From positions 1 through 64,000 of the forward strand of contig JAYGEX010000033.1 of the NCBI GenBank assembly GCA_046582185.1: a DNA stretch of 64,000 bases, given 5' to 3'. The stretch comes from GCA-002726655 sp046582185. GTDB taxonomy: Bacteria > Pseudomonadota > Gammaproteobacteria > Pseudomonadales > Azotimanducaceae. A program made the translations under genes and the position numbers. Shown in pieces: positions 52,554 through 61,249 of the stretch; the stretch's first letter is position 1; the number at the start of each line of letters is the position of its first letter. The notes under the pieces were generated by a model, which saw only the letters and a program-made list of their open reading frames with translations, did not search any database and was not told where the DNA came from.

Positions 52554-53423
52554 ATGAAATTCGGACTACGCTACTGCAACACAGGTCAATATGTTGACCC
52601 AAAAAGAGCCGTGGAACTTATGCAAGCTGGTGAAGAAGCTGGATTCGAGTCGGCATGGACGGTCGAGCACACAGTTCTGCCAGAAGGATACGAATCACCG
52701 TACCCCTACTCACCCGATGGCAAGATTGCCGGTGGTCGTAACGATATTCCCCTGCCCGATCCGTTGATATGGATGGCCTATGTCGCCGCTCACACCTCCA
52801 CGATCAAGCTCGCGACAGGTATCCTTATCCTGCCGCAACACAATCCTGTTATCACGGCCAAACAGATCGCAACTCTGGATGTTATGTCCGCAGGTCGAAT
52901 CATCATCGGTATCGGCGTCGGCTGGTTGTCTGAAGAGTTCGACGCACTCGGTGTCGATTTCGCTTCCCGTGGTCCACGAACTGATGAATATGTTGCAGCG
53001 ATGAGGATTCTTTGGGCGGAAGACTTACCAACATTTAGTGGAGAATTCGTTCAATTCAAAGGTGCGTACTGTCGGCCACAACCCGTGAATAAACATGTAC
53101 CCATTATCGTCGGTGGACATTCTAAAGCAGCGGCTCGACGAGCTGGTCGAATTGGAGATGGCTTCTTCCCGGCACGCGGAATTTCCGAAGAACTCCTGCA
53201 ACTGGCTCGAGATTCAGCGCTTGAGGCCGGACGCGACCCTTCTAAGTTGGAAATTACGGCTAGCCTGCCGGAGAAACTCGAGGATATTCCCAGTCTTGCC
53301 AAACTTGGCGTGGAAAGAATCCTTGTTCCTGTCACGCCTACTCCCGGCATGGCGACATGGATCCGAAATCCTGATGAGGCGACAGCCTGGAAAGACCTGA
53401 TCGATAAATATCGCGAACTTTAA
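52554..53423 (+). CDS. F420-type luciferase-like oxidoreductase
   Basis: A 289-aa LLM protein of the TIGR03619-like F420 group. Signatures are GLRYCNTGQYVDPKRAVEL, EEAGFESAWTVEHTVLPEGY, ATGILILPQHNPVITAKQIA, LDVMSAGRIIIGIGVGWLSE, and VPIIVGGHSKAAARRAGRIG. Length is normal. It probably shares a transcript with the deacylase gene. Use of F420 rather than FMN is an inference; no F420 biosynthesis gene lies in this window. Confidence 0.9.
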   Translation: MKFGLRYCNTGQYVDPKRAVELMQAGEEAGFESAWTVEHTVLPEGYESPYPYSPDGKIAGGRNDIPLPDPLIWMAYVAAHTSTIKLATGILILPQHNPVITAKQIATLDVMSAGRIIIGIGVGWLSEEFDALGVDFASRGPRTDEYVAAMRILWAEDLPTFSGEFVQFKGAYCRPQPVNKHVPIIVGGHSKAAARRAGRIGDGFFPARGISEELLQLARDSALEAGRDPSKLEITASLPEKLEDIPSLAKLGVERILVPVTPTPGMATWIRNPDEATAWKDLIDKYREL

Positions 53424-53589
53424 TCGCGATCAGAGAAACTGCTGCTATTCCCACGCAAAATTGGTCTCCAGGTAATCTAAGATCTTCTTGATCACAAGCT
53501 CCTGTTTTGAAAACATGGAGTTTCCTGTACATTATCATCAGCGGCGGTGGATACTCTCGCCTACGGACATCATTCAATCAGGAGAAGGT

Positions 53590-54402
53590 ATGCCGCTGGA
53601 ATACTTCAAATCCGATGCAGACTCCGACGATGTTGTCGCAGCGCTTAAACGCGATGGCGCCGCTGTCGTTACCAACCAGGTTTCTGATGAGATTGCGGAC
53701 GCGATTCGGGCGGAACTCCGTGATCCTTTTGATACGCAGGGTCGTTCCGACGAGAGTGATTTTAATGGCTACAAAACGCTGCGAGCCAGTGGAATACTTG
53801 GGTGGTCCCCCACGTCCCCCGAGGTCGTAGCACATCCCCGTGTTATGGACGTCTGTGATGCGGTTCTTCTTGAGCACTGCCTAAACTATCGAATCGGCAG
53901 TCTGACTGCGATCGAAATTTATCCCGGCGAGACAGACCAATACCTGCATACCGATGACGGCATCTACCCTGTCCGCATGCCCGGCATGCAGTTGCAGGTG
54001 AGTTCGATGTGGGCCCTTGATGATTTCACCGAAGAAAACGGCGCAACTCGCGTGGCGCTCGGCAGTCACCGAGAGAACAACATGGACCGTTTTAGCGCAG
54101 AGAAAATGAAAAAGGAAAGCAACATCGTGCAAGCCGAAATGCCGAAAGGTTCGGTGCTTTTCTATTTGGGCACTACGTTACACGGTGGAGGTGCTAATCG
54201 TTCCTCTGCGCCGCGAACAGGTTTAATCAACACTTACGCCTTAGGCTGGTTGCGCCAGGAAGAAAATCAGTATCTCAATGTGCCACGCGAAATTGCAGAC
54301 AGGCATTCGAAAAAGATTCGTGACCTGATGGGATATAACATGCATCGAACCCTTGGGTCTTACCAGCATCCGGACGGAACCTGGATGGCCAATAACAATT
54401 AG
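53590..54402 (+). CDS. Phytanoyl-CoA dioxygenase-family oxygenase
   Basis: A 270-aa Fe(II)/2-oxoglutarate oxygenase from the ATG at 53590, which has AGGAG about 5 bases upstream; the frame is open to 53488 without a better start. The iron ligands are His and Asp in QYLHTDDGIYPVR and the distal His in GTTLHGGGANRSSAPR, whose Arg would hold 2-oxoglutarate. It follows the luciferase-like gene by 166 bp and overlaps the transporter gene tail to tail by 4 bases. Substrate unknown. Confidence 0.88.
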   Translation: MPLEYFKSDADSDDVVAALKRDGAAVVTNQVSDEIADAIRAELRDPFDTQGRSDESDFNGYKTLRASGILGWSPTSPEVVAHPRVMDVCDAVLLEHCLNYRIGSLTAIEIYPGETDQYLHTDDGIYPVRMPGMQLQVSSMWALDDFTEENGATRVALGSHRENNMDRFSAEKMKKESNIVQAEMPKGSVLFYLGTTLHGGGANRSSAPRTGLINTYALGWLRQEENQYLNVPREIADRHSKKIRDLMGYNMHRTLGSYQHPDGTWMANNN

Positions 54403-55811
54403 GCATCTTCTAAGCTTGCGACACTGGCGGCATGATGTAAGCGGCTAATGTTGTACCGCGATATTGCGTAACATGCTCCGAGCCATATCGCCGCAACAAG
54501 CGGACCATAAATCAGACCCAAGTTAAATATAATCGTCTCGTCAACATTGCCAACGCTTGTCACCGTCGGGAACGCGATGATCGCCAGTAATGTCCCAGCC
54601 AGTAACGAGCCAATAGCATCGGCGCACTTGGCACAAAATGTAACAGCGGAGGAAATCACCCCCTCGTTGCGACGGCCGGTTTCGATTTGGGTCTGCTCCG
54701 TAATGTCCGCCGTCATGGAGCGCCATGCAACATCAAAGAACAGAAACAAGACGGTTTCAAAAAAACCAATGACCAACATGGTCCAGAACAGCATCTCCGA
54801 TCCGTTTTCAGGCCAGAACCCCAGTAAACGTAACGAGATCGGAATTAAGTTAGTTGCGATGGCGCCCATAAGACCGACCATAGCGACAACCTTCTTTTCT
54901 TTGCCGATAGCGAAACGCTCTAGGATAGGTGGCAACAGTAACCCACCCAACGCCATCGGTATAACGATGAGCGAAATCTGGCGGCTCGTAAATTCCCAAA
55001 AATAGCTGTACATATATACCCACATCACACGGTAGGTGCCCGAACCAGCGTAATACAACATGCCCGATGTGATCATCACGCGCATGGCCTTGTTGGAAAT
55101 GACGTCGCGTACCTGTATATAGAATTGCTTCAGGCTGACTGGCTGATGAATTTCCAGTTGTCTGGAACGAGGAATGAATTTGTGCAAGCCAACGGTGAAT
55201 ATTAGTATTGCAGCGGCGATCATCAGCGCCCCATAAACACCGGCTGTCTTGTAGCCCTCTACATTTAATACTCCGTCTGCATACTGCTCAGTTGGAACCA
55301 ACCAGATGGCGTACATCAATACAGAGAAACCATTACCAACAACCGAAAGCACTGAGTGATATACGGTCAGTAATCGGGTGCGCTCCTCGTAATCGCTGGT
55401 AATCTCGGCGAGCAAGGCGTACGCGGGAATCAGAAAAAGCGTCGTGCAGAAACGCAGCGATGCATTAACGACTAGCAGCCATACGAAAAGTTCCCAGTCA
55501 CCCTGAAGTGTTAGTGGTGGATGCCATAGAAAAAAGTACGCTGCTGCAAGCGGTATTATCGAGGCATAAAGATACGGATGCCGCCTGCCTAATCGTGACC
55601 GTGTATTGTCAGATAAATAGCCAACCAACGGATCGGTAACAGCATCGATAACAAGGCCGATTGCCAACGCCATACCGGCTAGCCCTGGTGCTAACCCCAG
55701 AACCTGGCTGTAAAAGATGAGCGTAAAGTAGTGCGCATTGCTAATGACGCCATAGACAATGCCACCGGTGCCAAAATAGGCACGGGTATTCAGTCCAATG
55801 GCTGATTTCAT
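54399..55811 (-). CDS. MFS transporter of the GPH (sugar:cation symporter) family
   Basis: About 470 aa with roughly twelve membrane segments. The N-terminal signature GLVIDAVTDPLVGYLSDNTR and SRLGRRHPYLYAS is that of glycoside-pentoside-hexuronide:cation symporters (MelB type). A central loop (FIPRSRQLEIHQPVS) separates the two halves. The substrate is probably not a simple sugar, as GPH relatives beside oxygenases often carry lipids or organic acids. It is the likely importer for the 48-55 kb cluster. Confidence 0.88.
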   Translation of the reverse strand: MKSAIGLNTRAYFGTGGIVYGVISNAHYFTLIFYSQVLGLAPGLAGMALAIGLVIDAVTDPLVGYLSDNTRSRLGRRHPYLYASIIPLAAAYFFLWHPPLTLQGDWELFVWLLVVNASLRFCTTLFLIPAYALLAEITSDYEERTRLLTVYHSVLSVVGNGFSVLMYAIWLVPTEQYADGVLNVEGYKTAGVYGALMIAAAILIFTVGLHKFIPRSRQLEIHQPVSLKQFYIQVRDVISNKAMRVMITSGMLYYAGSGTYRVMWVYMYSYFWEFTSRQISLIVIPMALGGLLLPPILERFAIGKEKKVVAMVGLMGAIATNLIPISLRLLGFWPENGSEMLFWTMLVIGFFETVLFLFFDVAWRSMTADITEQTQIETGRRNEGVISSAVTFCAKCADAIGSLLAGTLLAIIAFPTVTSVGNVDETIIFNLGLIYGPLVAAIWLGACYAISRYNISRLHHAASVASLEDA

Positions 55812-56132
55812 CAATAAGTCCTGATCTCAAAATACTGGAAGCTAATGACCGCAAACCTCTTTTTCGTTGCAGTGATATTACATCAGTTCACCATAACTAT
55901 TAACCCTAGCACCATTTCAACCAGGAGGCATTGCGCTGGAAAGTTGAACTGATTCATCCCCCTGACTGTTTCGTGGTGGAATTAGTAAATCGCACTGGAC
56001 AGGCGAGCGAATCCAGCGAATCAACAGAAAGCGTTTATTGTCAATGGGCAAAAAACCTATGCGATGTGTGAGCCCTGAGATATAGTTTAGATAGCTCTAC
56101 TTTTTTGAACGCAAAGCAGCCAGGAAGCCAGT
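55812..56132. other. 321-bp intergenic region between the GPH transporter gene and the 56133 gene
   Basis: It contains the divergent promoters. A + strand frame from a TTG at 55931 to the TGA at 56069-56071 gives 46 codons (VELIHPPDCFVVELVNRTG), with AGGAGG only 2 bases before the TTG. The spacing is poor and no family is recognised, so it is not called as a gene. Confidence 0.4.
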
Positions 56133-57542
56133 ATGGCCAAACATGAAAACAATCTAGGTGTTGAGCAGAAAGCACTATCGATAAACCTGGATGCACTCAA
56201 GTACGGCACTATAGTCGAGATAGGTGCAGGGCAAGAAGTTGCGCGGCATTTTTTTTCTGCTGGCGCAGCTGCTGGGACAATCGCAAAAACCATGTCAGCA
56301 TACGATATGGAAATCAGCGATCAAATTTATGGAAAAGCCCATCGCTATGTTGGTCGGGAGCGGCTAGAGCAAATGTTGAGTTTCGAGTATGACCTGCTCG
56401 TCAAGCGATTGGGTGAGAGCCGGTCCAAAGAAACCACTTTTTTCGCCTATGCCGCAACCGTCTCTGCTATGAGTTTTAAGGGAGGCAAGGAATGCCATGG
56501 ATGGGTCGGTATAAGACTGCAGCTTCGGCCCGGCGAACCATGCAGCAATGTTATTCTGCACGTGAGAATGCTGGATGCTGAGAACCGATTACAGTCAGAA
56601 GCTTTGGGGATCCTCGGTGTCAACATAATACACAGCGCTTTTCGATCCGATGTCCCGCTGGCCGAACATTCCAAAATTGTGATTGAGAGCCTACTGGACA
56701 ATATCGAGCAGGACCGACTGGAAGTGGATTTGATTCATTTTTCAGGTCCAGCATTCCAATCCGTCGAAAATCGGCTGATGAATTTACATCTGATACATTC
56801 AAAATTAACCCGCGCAGTCATGTTTGATGCACAAGGGGATTCTGTAGTTCCCGCAGACATAATGTATCGTTGTGCTGCATCTATCATACGCGGTAGCTTC
56901 AACCCACCTATCAAAGTACACGAAGACATGATCCGTGCTTGCCTTGAAAAAATATTGAAAATCGACAGCGTGGAGCAAGATAAAGTCATAAGCCTTGCAG
57001 AAATTTCGATGTCAGAATTTGTTTCAGGCAACAAGATCGATGATGCCGATTTCCTTGCCCGTGTGGATATGATGAACGAAATGGGCGTGTCGGTTCTGGT
57101 TTCAGATTATTTACGCTTCTTCAGAGTACGTTCATGGTTACAGCAGTACACGAACGAGCCAGTTGCCATGATCATTAGCGTCAGAGATCTTGGCCAAGTG
57201 TTTGATGAAGAGTTTTACCAGGATATTGAAGGCGGCATACTCGAGGCCATAGGCAAGCTATTTGCGACTAACACCAAGATCTATGTTTATCCTGCGCTTA
57301 TAGATGGTGAATTGGTCACCCTTGAGAATGCCACAGTTCCTGAAGATCAATATTTCTTACTGAAGTATTTGATCGCAACTCAACATTTACTGCATGTTGA
57401 CGACTATAACGAATCGAATCTGCCTATTTCTGTCGAGGAAGTCACAAAACTTATTTCCTCGGGAAGCGATGAATGGCAGGAATTCGTTCCGGACAAGGTC
57501 ACGGCATTGATCAAGAAACGAAATTACTATACTGCCAATTAA
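56133..57542 (+). CDS. Conserved bacterial protein of unknown function
   Basis: A 469-aa cytosolic protein with AGGAAG 5 bases before the ATG. It belongs to a conserved family that I recall with the same N-terminal block (LDALKYGTIVEIGAGQEVAR, FFSAGAAAGTIAKTMSAYDM, SDQIYG) in many bacteria. Some pipelines label it TonB-dependent receptor or nicotinate-nucleotide adenylyltransferase; neither label fits, since no signal peptide, beta barrel or HxGH motif is seen. Later blocks are KECHGWVGIRLQLRPGEP and LVSDYLRFFRVRSWL. It stands alone, without an operon. Function unassigned. Confidence 0.75.
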   Translation: MAKHENNLGVEQKALSINLDALKYGTIVEIGAGQEVARHFFSAGAAAGTIAKTMSAYDMEISDQIYGKAHRYVGRERLEQMLSFEYDLLVKRLGESRSKETTFFAYAATVSAMSFKGGKECHGWVGIRLQLRPGEPCSNVILHVRMLDAENRLQSEALGILGVNIIHSAFRSDVPLAEHSKIVIESLLDNIEQDRLEVDLIHFSGPAFQSVENRLMNLHLIHSKLTRAVMFDAQGDSVVPADIMYRCAASIIRGSFNPPIKVHEDMIRACLEKILKIDSVEQDKVISLAEISMSEFVSGNKIDDADFLARVDMMNEMGVSVLVSDYLRFFRVRSWLQQYTNEPVAMIISVRDLGQVFDEEFYQDIEGGILEAIGKLFATNTKIYVYPALIDGELVTLENATVPEDQYFLLKYLIATQHLLHVDDYNESNLPISVEEVTKLISSGSDEWQEFVPDKVTALIKKRNYYTAN

Positions 57543-57641
57543 TCATTCGACCGATACATAAATTCGTCGGTTATTTACCCTCAACCGTAAAAAAATACAG
57601 TCTTTATCTCACGAACGAATCAGAACACCCAGCATTACAGT

Positions 57642-57662
57642 CCGACGCAACTTCTGCGTCGG
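57642..57662. terminator. Perfect 8-bp hairpin downstream of convergent genes
   Basis: ccgacgca (57642-57649), a 5-base loop and tgcgtcgg (57655-57662) form a strong stem between the 56133 gene and the copper cluster. There is no T-run on either strand, so a standard intrinsic terminator is not established. Its position between two 3' ends suits a transcript-end structure. Confidence 0.4.
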
Positions 57663-57666
57663 CCAA

Positions 57667-57804
57667 TTAAACATCAGTATCAGCTATGGGATCGCTCACA
57701 ATCCCATCAAGGATCTCCGTTATCTGATCCTGATCACTTTTCGCTTGTGCCTAAAAGGGTGCGACCAGCACCAACAATATTAAAATAGCGTGAATCATTG
57801 TCAT
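57667..57804 (-). pseudogene. Small exported protein ORF interrupted by an amber codon
   Basis: From an ATG at 57804 the minus strand reads a signal peptide MIHAILILLVLVAPF, then TAG, then AQAKSDQDQITEILDGIVSD and a TAA at 57669-57667. Removing the TAG gives a 45-codon protein with a classical signal-peptidase site AQA. It follows the cupredoxin gene by 55 bp on the same strand. Either it is a recent nonsense mutant, or the TAG is a read error. The ORF is too short for routine calling. Confidence 0.5.
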
Positions 57805-57859
57805 CGAATATACCCTTTCTGTTTATATTAGTGGGGCGAAGGGAATCATTCGTACTCCC

Positions 57860-58477
57860 CTAGGTGTGATCATTTTCATCATTTCCGTGGGTACCCTCTA
57901 TTTTTACGTATGTCAGCATACCAGCCTCTGAGTGACCGGGAATATTACAGGAGAAAACGACTTCTGGCTCACCGTCGAATTTCCAGTAAAGCTCTTTCGT
58001 TTCACCGCTTTCAAGGCTGATGGTCGTGCCATCTTCATGCTTCATGTCAGGCATTTTACTCATCATGGCGACATGGGCAATCTGCTCTTCTGTATTGCTG
58101 ATTAAGAATTCATGACGAGCTTTTCCCTCATTGGTTATAACAAACTTCACAACATTACCTGCTCTGATATTCAGCGGGGCACTGTATTCAATTTTCATTG
58201 AGTCATGAAGTGACAAATCGATAACCACATCGACCCATGGTGTCGCTGGCAGCGGTGTCCCGGCTGAATTTGCGTGACTACCATTGTGATCATCACCGTC
58301 GCCATCCGCATGATCCATGCCTTCCATATCATCATGGTTCATCCCCTGCATCCCGCTATGATCCATGCCTTTCATCCTGCTATGGTCCATACCTTGCATT
58401 GATTCCTTCTCACTATCTCCCTTGGCCATTACATTGATCGAGAAGAACACCAGCACTATCGTTAGTATTATTTTCAT
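57860..58477 (-). CDS. Methionine-rich cupredoxin of the copper cluster
   Basis: A 205-aa periplasmic copper protein with a signal peptide (residues 1-18, ILTIVLVFFSINVMA). A repeated segment of the type GMDHSGMQGMNHDDM (about 30-60) offers Met/His sites for Cu(I). The cupredoxin domain (about 80-195) has type 1 ligands: His in ARHEFLIS, and Cys, His and Met in VFSCNIPGHSEAGM. It is the last intact gene of the cop operon, 26 bp after copB. It may store copper or pass electrons to CopA. Confidence 0.9.
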   Translation of the reverse strand: MKIILTIVLVFFSINVMAKGDSEKESMQGMDHSRMKGMDHSGMQGMNHDDMEGMDHADGDGDDHNGSHANSAGTPLPATPWVDVVIDLSLHDSMKIEYSAPLNIRAGNVVKFVITNEGKARHEFLISNTEEQIAHVAMMSKMPDMKHEDGTTISLESGETKELYWKFDGEPEVVFSCNIPGHSEAGMLTYVKIEGTHGNDENDHT

Positions 58478-58503
58478 TTTAATTTGTCCTTAAATTATTG
58501 GTT

Positions 58504-59205
58504 TTAAAACCAGAGTTTGATACCCAGCATAATACTGGTGTTGGAGTAATTTTGACCGGTAAGCTTTGCATAATCCGCCGTATTGCCGTATTTCCTGGCG
58601 AACGTTACGCCGATATAAGGTGCGATCTCCCGCCGAACTTCATAACGCAGGCGCAAGCGAAATTCTGTATCAGACAAACCAGACCCGAGGCCAAGTTCCC
58701 TGTCATCCTTACCATAGAAATTGGCCTCAATCTCAGGCGTTAAAATCAGTTTCTGGGTGAACATCAGTTCATACTCAAAATCCAATCTCAGCGCCGTGCG
58801 CCCATTCTCCCCAACGAATGCAGTGATCTCACTCTCAAAGAAATAGGGTGCCAATCCCTGAATCCCGAAGGCAAGCCAGGTACGACTCGGTGACGGGTCA
58901 AAGTCATGCCTCACGCCCATCTGAACATCCCAATATCTGGCGAAGCCGCGGCTATAAAGTAGTTGCAGTTCTGTCTCCTCGAAGTCGCCATCTACAAGTT
59001 CAATCTCTGACTTGATCCAGATTTTGTTCAGATCTTTTCCGACCCATGCATCCAGATCAATAATGACGGTATCCTCGTCGTCGTCCGTGACCTCAAACTG
59101 ATTGAGCGACAGGCTGGCGAGAATTGGATCATCATTCATTCCCGCACTTACCGGATGGATAGTAAGGGTTAAAAGAAACGCAAATATAAGACTCTTGTTT
59201 TTCAT
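58504..59205 (-). CDS. copB: Copper resistance outer-membrane protein CopB
   Basis: A 233-aa protein with a signal peptide (IFAFLLTLTIHPVSA) and the CopB/PcoB beta-barrel: DLDAWVGKDLNKIWIKSE, LQLLYSRGFARYWDVQMG, RTWLAFGIQGLAPYFFE, FRLRLRYEVRREIAPYIGV, and a final aromatic GIKLWF typical of an outer-membrane strand. It lacks the long Met-rich N-terminal region of plasmid PcoB. It lies 12 bp after copA on the same strand. Confidence 0.93.
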   Translation of the reverse strand: MKNKSLIFAFLLTLTIHPVSAGMNDDPILASLSLNQFEVTDDDEDTVIIDLDAWVGKDLNKIWIKSEIELVDGDFEETELQLLYSRGFARYWDVQMGVRHDFDPSPSRTWLAFGIQGLAPYFFESEITAFVGENGRTALRLDFEYELMFTQKLILTPEIEANFYGKDDRELGLGSGLSDTEFRLRLRYEVRREIAPYIGVTFARKYGNTADYAKLTGQNYSNTSIMLGIKLWF

Positions 59206-59217
59206 ACTTACCTCCCT

Positions 59218-61005
59218 TTAAGTAATTTCAACAGCACGGAACATACCGAGCATGTGATATAGGAGATGACAGTGATAAGCCCAGGTTCCGCGGGCATCTG
59301 CTGTGACGAGATAGCTTATCTTTGCACCAGGCTGGACGATGATTGTGTGTTTTCTTGGAATATGTAGCGGATCACCCGTTTCCAGCTCACTCCAGACACC
59401 ATGCAAATGGATCGGGTGATTCATCATCGTGTCGTTCACCAGGTTAATTCGTACCCGCTCACCATATTTAAGTCGCAATGGCTGCGCATCAGCGAATTTG
59501 ATCCCATTCATGGACCACATATATCGGCTCATATTGCTTGTTAGATGCAGGTTGATCTCACGGGAAGGCTCCCTTCTGTCTCTCGTTGGGTGCAGTGAGT
59601 AAAGATCAGCATAAGTCAGTACACGACGACCATGCTTTTCCTGATGGTCCCGCAAACCAATCCCCGGATCGTTCAACTGATTTCCTGGTGCATCAGCCCT
59701 CATGTCTACCTGGGGACCAAACTCTGATGGCAGGTGAATAACTGAAGCTGCGGTACCAAAACCAGCCAGGCCTGAACCATAAGTGGAATGGGATCCATGC
59801 CTCGCGTGTTTCATATTTCCCATGCTCGTATGATCTATAGCCTGCATGCCGGAATGACCCATACCTTGCATGTCGCCATGGTTCATCCCATCCATGCTCA
59901 TCCCCATGTCTCCATGGGTAAGAATTATCGGCTCATCCATCTTCGGGACAGGCGCGTTTAAGGAAAGATCAGGCGTCAGCGTTCCCCGGGCAAATCCTGT
60001 GCGGTCGATAGATTGAGCAAACACGGTGTAGGCAATTTCCGCTGATGGCTCCACAAGAACATCATAGGTTTCCGCCACACCAATCCGAAACTCATCAACC
60101 GTTACCGGCTCAATATATTGTCCGTCAGATGCGACGACGGTCATCTTCAAACCTGGTATTCGCACATCGAACAGTGTCATGGCGGCTGCATTGACGATTC
60201 GGAGCAGCACGCGCTCACCCTTCTTGAAGAGCCCTGTCCAACCGCTTGCCGGTACCTGACCATTCATGAGGAAGGTATAAGTGTAGCCGGAGATATCTGA
60301 AATATCACGATCACTCATGCGTGCCTGGTTCCACATCGCTCGTTTAGCGCGAGTAGCACTGAGCCCATCCTCCTTCAGGTCATGAATCAGATCACCGACC
60401 GTACGCTCCTGAAAATTGTAGTAGTCGCTCATCTTCTTCAATTTGGCGTAAACTTTTTCCGGCTTTTCATCACTCCAATCGGACAATACAAGTGCGTATT
60501 CGCGATCATACTGAAATGGCGGCGGTTCTTTCGGGTCAATGATGATTGCACCATAGACACCCGTCTGTTCCTGAAAACCCGAATGGCTGTGATACCAGTA
60601 GGTACCGCTCTGTCCCAGCTTGAATTCGTAATGATAGGTATCGCCGGGTTTAATTCCATCGAAGCTGAGGCCCGGGACACCGTCCATATCTGTGGGCAAA
60701 ATAATGCCATGCCAATGAATGGAGCTATCGTGAGCAAGATTGTTCTTAACTCGTAAGGAAACCGTTTCGCCTTCTTTCCACCTTAATGTGGGTCCTGGTA
60801 ACGACCCGTTTACAGTCGTCGCGATTACATCCTTGCCAGTTAAGTTAACAGGGGTATAACCAATATCCAGATTAAATTGATTCCCCTGCAATACGGATTG
60901 CGTACCGTTTTCACTTGCTCCAGCAAATCTCGAGAAGGACGCCGCTGCCAGGAGTGTCGTAGCACCCAGAATAAATTGTCGGCGCGTTGGCGAGTAATTA
61001 TTCAT
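59218..61005 (-). CDS. copA: Multicopper oxidase CopA (copper resistance)
   Basis: A 595-aa Tat-exported oxidase from the ATG at 61005 (MNNYSPTRRQFILGATTL, with the twin Arg at R8-R9). The four copper-binding motifs are present: HWHG (H97, H99), WYHSHSG, HPIHLHGVW and HCHLLYHMLGMF. A Met-rich insert around residue 370 (GMNHGDMQGMGHSGMQ) is typical of CopA/PcoA and binds Cu(I) for oxidation. Its start lies within the end of a 51-aa ORF. CopB and the cupredoxin follow. Confidence 0.96.
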   Translation of the reverse strand: MNNYSPTRRQFILGATTLLAAASFSRFAGASENGTQSVLQGNQFNLDIGYTPVNLTGKDVIATTVNGSLPGPTLRWKEGETVSLRVKNNLAHDSSIHWHGIILPTDMDGVPGLSFDGIKPGDTYHYEFKLGQSGTYWYHSHSGFQEQTGVYGAIIIDPKEPPPFQYDREYALVLSDWSDEKPEKVYAKLKKMSDYYNFQERTVGDLIHDLKEDGLSATRAKRAMWNQARMSDRDISDISGYTYTFLMNGQVPASGWTGLFKKGERVLLRIVNAAAMTLFDVRIPGLKMTVVASDGQYIEPVTVDEFRIGVAETYDVLVEPSAEIAYTVFAQSIDRTGFARGTLTPDLSLNAPVPKMDEPIILTHGDMGMSMDGMNHGDMQGMGHSGMQAIDHTSMGNMKHARHGSHSTYGSGLAGFGTAASVIHLPSEFGPQVDMRADAPGNQLNDPGIGLRDHQEKHGRRVLTYADLYSLHPTRDRREPSREINLHLTSNMSRYMWSMNGIKFADAQPLRLKYGERVRINLVNDTMMNHPIHLHGVWSELETGDPLHIPRKHTIIVQPGAKISYLVTADARGTWAYHCHLLYHMLGMFRAVEIT

Positions 61006-61153
61006 CACTGCCACCAATCTGGTAGGAGTCGAATCGGCTTCTCATTTCCATGCCGGGGCTTCCTACTGGCATTCCTGGAACAGAAAAGCCCGGAACAGCA
61101 AGGCCAATGCCGTTGATCCACAAGCAAAGTGTGAATACAAATTTATTCATCAT
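60998..61153 (-). CDS. 51-aa exported peptide at the head of copA
   Basis: From two adjacent ATGs at 61153/61150 the minus strand encodes a signal peptide (NKFVFTLCLWINGIGLAVPG) and a short Met/Gly/Pro-rich mature part (FSVPGMPVGSPGMEMRSRFD), ending in TAA at 61000-60998. The last 8 bases overlap the copA start, which implies translational coupling. Met spacing could bind Cu(I). It is shorter than usual gene-calling limits, and I recognise no family. Confidence 0.6.
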   Translation of the reverse strand: MMNKFVFTLCLWINGIGLAVPGFSVPGMPVGSPGMEMRSRFDSYQIGGSDE

Positions 61154-61186
61154 GTTGAATCCAGTTCCAAAAGATTAGGAAAGTTT

Positions 61187-61204
61187 CTGGCAAAAAATTG
61201 CCAG
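61187..61204. promoter_or_regulatory. Perfect palindrome upstream of the copA operon
   Basis: CTGGCAA-AAAA-TTGCCAG is a 7+7 inverted repeat about 35 bp upstream of the small ORF that leads into copA. A second weaker hairpin (cacc, eight A, ggtg) lies at about 61218-61233. Either could be an operator for a copper-responsive regulator or an mRNA structure between the CopL-like gene and copA. No regulator gene is in the cluster. Confidence 0.4.
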
Positions 61205-61249
61205 TTGAGCAGGCTTACACCAAAAAAAAGGTGCAACTATCCAGGGGAT

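Noticed and set aside
55931..56071. 46-codon + strand ORF after AGGAGG
   Set aside because: The TTG is only 2 bases from the AGGAGG, too close for normal initiation, and no family is recognised.
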